Part shown: in pieces, positions 61,927 to 64,000 of the stretch
How the letters are laid out: the number at the start of each line of letters is the position of its first letter
Numbering within the stretch: position 1 is the stretch's first letter
Assembly: GCF_000577245.1 (NCBI RefSeq)
Contig: NZ_CBYO010000014.1
Span: 372,001 to 436,000 of the forward strand
DNA from: Paucisalibacillus algeriensis
GTDB taxonomy: Bacteria; Bacillota; Bacilli; Bacillales; Amphibacillaceae
Direction: 5' to 3'
DNA: 64,000 nt
The notes under the pieces: model-generated
What the model was told of the DNA's origin: nothing
The model's input: only the letters and a program-made list of their open reading frames with translations
The model's database searches: none
Made by a program: the position numbers and the translations under genes

Positions 61927-62313
61927 TTATCTTCGGTGGATAATAATCCTATTCTTATCTACCAATCTTTTGATTAATATCCCTAGGAATGGTTTTACAA
62001 ATTTTCTTGTAAAAGGTAAGACAAGTATAAAACCTGTAACATCAGTAATAAATCCTGGACTAAACAAAAGGACCCCACCTACGAAGATACATATTCCATC
62101 GATGATCTCTCTAGCAGGAACTTGCCCATATTGTAGAGCACTTTGCGCACGTCTCCAGGTTTCCAAACCTTCTTTTTTGGCCAAAGAGACTCCTATGAAT
62201 CCTGTTAGTAAGATGAGAATAACGACCCACCATGGTCCAATAATCCCACCAGCCCAAACAAATAATCCAATCTCTGCTGCAGATAAAACTAGAAAAAATA
62301 GCAACCATTTCAT
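61927..62313 (-). CDS. fxsA: FxsA family membrane protein
   Basis: A 128-residue FxsA-family protein with three to four hydrophobic segments (about 1-16, 20-40 and 73-95). The family motif GLETWRRAQSALQYGQVPAREIID follows the second, and then FVGGVLLFSPGFITDVTGF. In E. coli, FxsA modulates phage exclusion; the role in Bacillaceae is unknown. The ATG at 62313 is nine bases from AAAGGG; the one at 62319 is too close. It lies downstream of pyk on the same strand and convergent with ytvI, two bases from its stop. Confidence 0.9.
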   Translation of the reverse strand: MKWLLFFLVLSAAEIGLFVWAGGIIGPWWVVILILLTGFIGVSLAKKEGLETWRRAQSALQYGQVPAREIIDGICIFVGGVLLFSPGFITDVTGFILVLPFTRKFVKPFLGILIKRLVDKNRIIIHRR

Positions 62314-62335
62314 GAACATCTACCCTTTCATGGAA

Positions 62336-62458
62336 AAGAGGCTGTGACTAAAGTGTATTAAAACCGAACAAATTGATGGTAGGTGCATATACCCGGTCCG
62401 GAAATATTGCGCATTGTTCGTCAATGGAATCACACTAAAAGTTTTGTCTCAGCCTCTT
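62336..62458. repeat. Long inverted-repeat element between pyk and fxsA
   Basis: Outer arms AAGAGGCTGTGAC (62336-62348) and GTCTCAGCCTCTT (62446-62458) pair with one mismatch. Inner pairs AGTGT/ACACT and CGAACAA/TTGTTCG extend it into a long imperfect hairpin. It looks like a dispersed repeat (GAGGCTG-type), and on the pyk transcript it could fold as a hairpin, though no T-run follows. Confidence 0.6.
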
Positions 62459-62526
62459 AAAATTGTACATTACAACGTAAAACTACTATTAAAGAATAAC
62501 AATCAACTTAGATATCCTTAGCCAAT

Positions 62527-64000
62527 TTATAGTACTCCAGCATGACCTTTATAAATATCACCTTTTGTACTGTCGATTGTTATATCTTCACCGTCTTTTA
62601 TTAATTCGAATGCATTTTCCACACCAACGACAACTGGGATTCCTAGACTTAATCCTACTACTGCCGCATGTGAGGTTAATCCACCTTCGAGAGTTACAAT
62701 ACCAGCAGACTTTTCGATTGCCGGCATCATATCACGGTCAGTACCATACGTAACAATAATATCTCCTTGCTGTACCTTGCTGAGTGCTTCTTCTGCATTC
62801 TTTACAATCACTGCTCTTCCATATGCATTGCGCTTTCCAATACCTTGACCTTTGGCTATGACATCACCAATAATATGAACTTTCATAATGTTCGTTGCAC
62901 CAGTTTCTCCAACAGGAACACCTGCTGTAATCACTACTCGGTCGCCACGTTTAAGTAGGTTTTTGGTAAGCCCTAATTCAATTGCATTATCAAGCATTTC
63001 ATCTGTTGAGTTTGCTCTTTCACCAGAGATAGCATTGACACCCCAAACCAACGATAACTGACGGTTAACACGCTCATCATGAGTCACAGCAACAATCGGA
63101 GCTTTTGGTCTATACTTAGAAATCATTCGAGCCGTATGTCCACTTTCTGTTGGAGTAACAATTGCACTTACAGATAGGTTCATAGCCGTATGTGTTACAG
63201 ATTGACTAATTGCATCGGTTATTGTCATATCAACTAATTGACTACGGTTTTTTAGAATGGACTGATGATCAAGGGCTGTTTCAGTCTTTTCGGCAATGTT
63301 ATTCATCGTTCTAACAGATTCAACTGGATAATTTCCAGCTGCAGTTTCTCCAGAAAGCATAATAGCGTCTGTTCCATCAAAAATAGCATTCGCCACATCC
63401 GATGCTTCTGCCCTTGTTGGACGCGGATTTCGTTGCATGGAATCCAGCATTTGAGTTGCTGTAATGACTGGCTTACCAACTGTGTTACATTTTTGAATCA
63501 ACATTTTTTGTACGAGTGGTACATCTTCTGCCGGTATTTCGACACCTAAGTCCCCGCGAGCAACCATTAAACCATCACTAATCTCAAGGATGCTGTCAAT
63601 ATTATCAACGCCCTCTTGGTTTTCGATTTTAGGTATAAGCTGAATATGGGTTGCATTTTGTTGCTCAAGTAATTCTTTAATCTCTAAAATATCGGAAGGT
63701 CTACGTACAAAGGAAGCAGCAATAAAGTCAACATCTTGTTCGATACCAAACATAATATCATTTGCATCCTTTTCTGTAATACCCGGAAGATTTACGGAAA
63801 CATTTGGAACGTTAACACCTTTTTTATTCTTTATTAGTCCGGAGTTAAGTGCCACTGTTTTTAATTCTTTGTTAACTTGATCAATTTCCAATACTTCCAG
63901 TTCGATTAATCCGTCATCTAGTAAGATTTTAGATCCAACATGAACATCATCAATTAATCCTGGGTAGGTAATGGAAAAACGTTCGGCAGTACCCTCAACT
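62527..64000 (-). CDS. pyk: Pyruvate kinase (partial, N-terminus off the window)
   Basis: Pyruvate kinase makes pyruvate and ATP from phosphoenolpyruvate. About 490 C-terminal residues are visible and the reading frame stays open to base 64000 ([20 protein letters not shown], then [11 protein letters not shown]), so the first about 95 are missing. [30 protein letters not shown] and [14 protein letters not shown] form the catalytic domain. The last about 110 residues are a PEP-utilising-type domain ([40 protein letters not shown]), typical of Bacillus Pyk. Confidence 0.96.
   Translation of the reverse strand, partial: VEGTAERFSITYPGLIDDVHVGSKILLDDGLIELEVLEIDQVNKELKTVALNSGLIKNKKGVNVPNVSVNLPGITEKDANDIMFGIEQDVDFIAASFVRRPSDILEIKELLEQQNATHIQLIPKIENQEGVDNIDSILEISDGLMVARGDLGVEIPAEDVPLVQKMLIQKCNTVGKPVITATQMLDSMQRNPRPTRAEASDVANAIFDGTDAIMLSGETAAGNYPVESVRTMNNIAEKTETALDHQSILKNRSQLVDMTITDAISQSVTHTAMNLSVSAIVTPTESGHTARMISKYRPKAPIVAVTHDERVNRQLSLVWGVNAISGERANSTDEMLDNAIELGLTKNLLKRGDRVVITAGVPVGETGATNIMKVHIIGDVIAKGQGIGKRNAYGRAVIVKNAEEALSKVQQGDIIVTYGTDRDMMPAIEKSAGIVTLEGGLTSHAAVVGLSLGIPVVVGVENAFELIKDGEDITIDSTKGDIYKGHAGVL

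Noticed and set aside
62527-63891. pyk starting at an internal TTG (63891)
   Set aside because: The frame continues upstream with conserved pyruvate kinase sequence to the window edge, so the gene is simply truncated by the window.
1-64000. CRISPR arrays, insertion sequences, prophage, tRNA or rRNA genes
   Set aside because: No regularly spaced repeats, transposase or integrase motifs, or conserved RNA gene sequences were found on either strand.

Overview
This window is chromosomal DNA from a low-GC, endospore-forming Bacillaceae bacterium. The gene order matches the Bacillus subtilis ysh-phe-ysd-thrS-dnaB-polA-cit-pyk neighbourhood, and a small acid-soluble spore protein (sspI) and ytxC are present. 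Codon usage, AT-rich spacers and dispersed hairpin repeats suggest the Oceanobacillus/Virgibacillus/Ornithinibacillus side of the family; the genus is an inference. I see no rRNA, tRNA, CRISPR array, transposase or prophage.

Layout. (1) 1-5.1 kb: fatty-acid beta-oxidation genes on the minus strand (lcfA, fadR, enoyl-CoA hydratase, etfB, etfA cut by the window edge), with a palindromic FadR box before fadR. (2) 5.1-12.3 kb: a repeat element, then yshE, mutS2, polX, cvpA-like and zapA (minus) and rnhC (plus). (3) 12.4-17.4 kb: a minus-strand accessory block holding an acyl-CoA-ligase-like enzyme translationally coupled to a short-chain dehydrogenase, two acetyltransferase genes (one fused to a Clp-N-like domain), a DUF6176-type protein and a NUDIX hydrolase. 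(4) 17.5-22.7 kb: pheST under a T-box, an rRNA/tRNA methyltransferase, and sspI. (5) 22.9-35.3 kb: a second accessory block with a DUF6583-like membrane protein plus ABC-2 exporter, a lytic transglycosylase, a polysaccharide deacetylase, a lipoprotein with its own two-component system, a YoaP-like acetyltransferase, an aminoglycoside-adenylyltransferase-like protein and an unknown membrane-anchored protein. (6) 35.4-43.7 kb: M42 peptidase, dUTPase, ysdB behind a SigW-type promoter, a TVP38-like protein, ysdA, the infC-rpmI-rplT operon with an L20-type leader and an ATT start codon, an orphan P-loop protein, and thrS with a T-box. (7) 43.7-54.3 kb: ytxC, dnaI, dnaB, nrdR, gapB with two CcpN-type boxes, a small XRE regulator/membrane protein pair, coaE, mutM and polA. 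(8) 54.4-64 kb: phoPR, the citZ-icd-mdh TCA operon, ytvI, fxsA and pyk (cut by the window edge).

How it fits together. Most of the window is housekeeping: replication initiation and repair, two aminoacyl-tRNA synthetases with tRNA-sensing leaders, ribosomal proteins, central carbon metabolism and phosphate signalling. The glycolysis/gluconeogenesis/TCA genes carry recognisable control sites. The two accessory blocks interrupt otherwise conserved order and hold the least understood genes. Several start codons are non-ATG (ATT for infC; TTG for sspI, ytvI and others), and I placed starts by ribosome-binding-site spacing. At least four different hairpin or dispersed-repeat elements sit in intergenic spaces.
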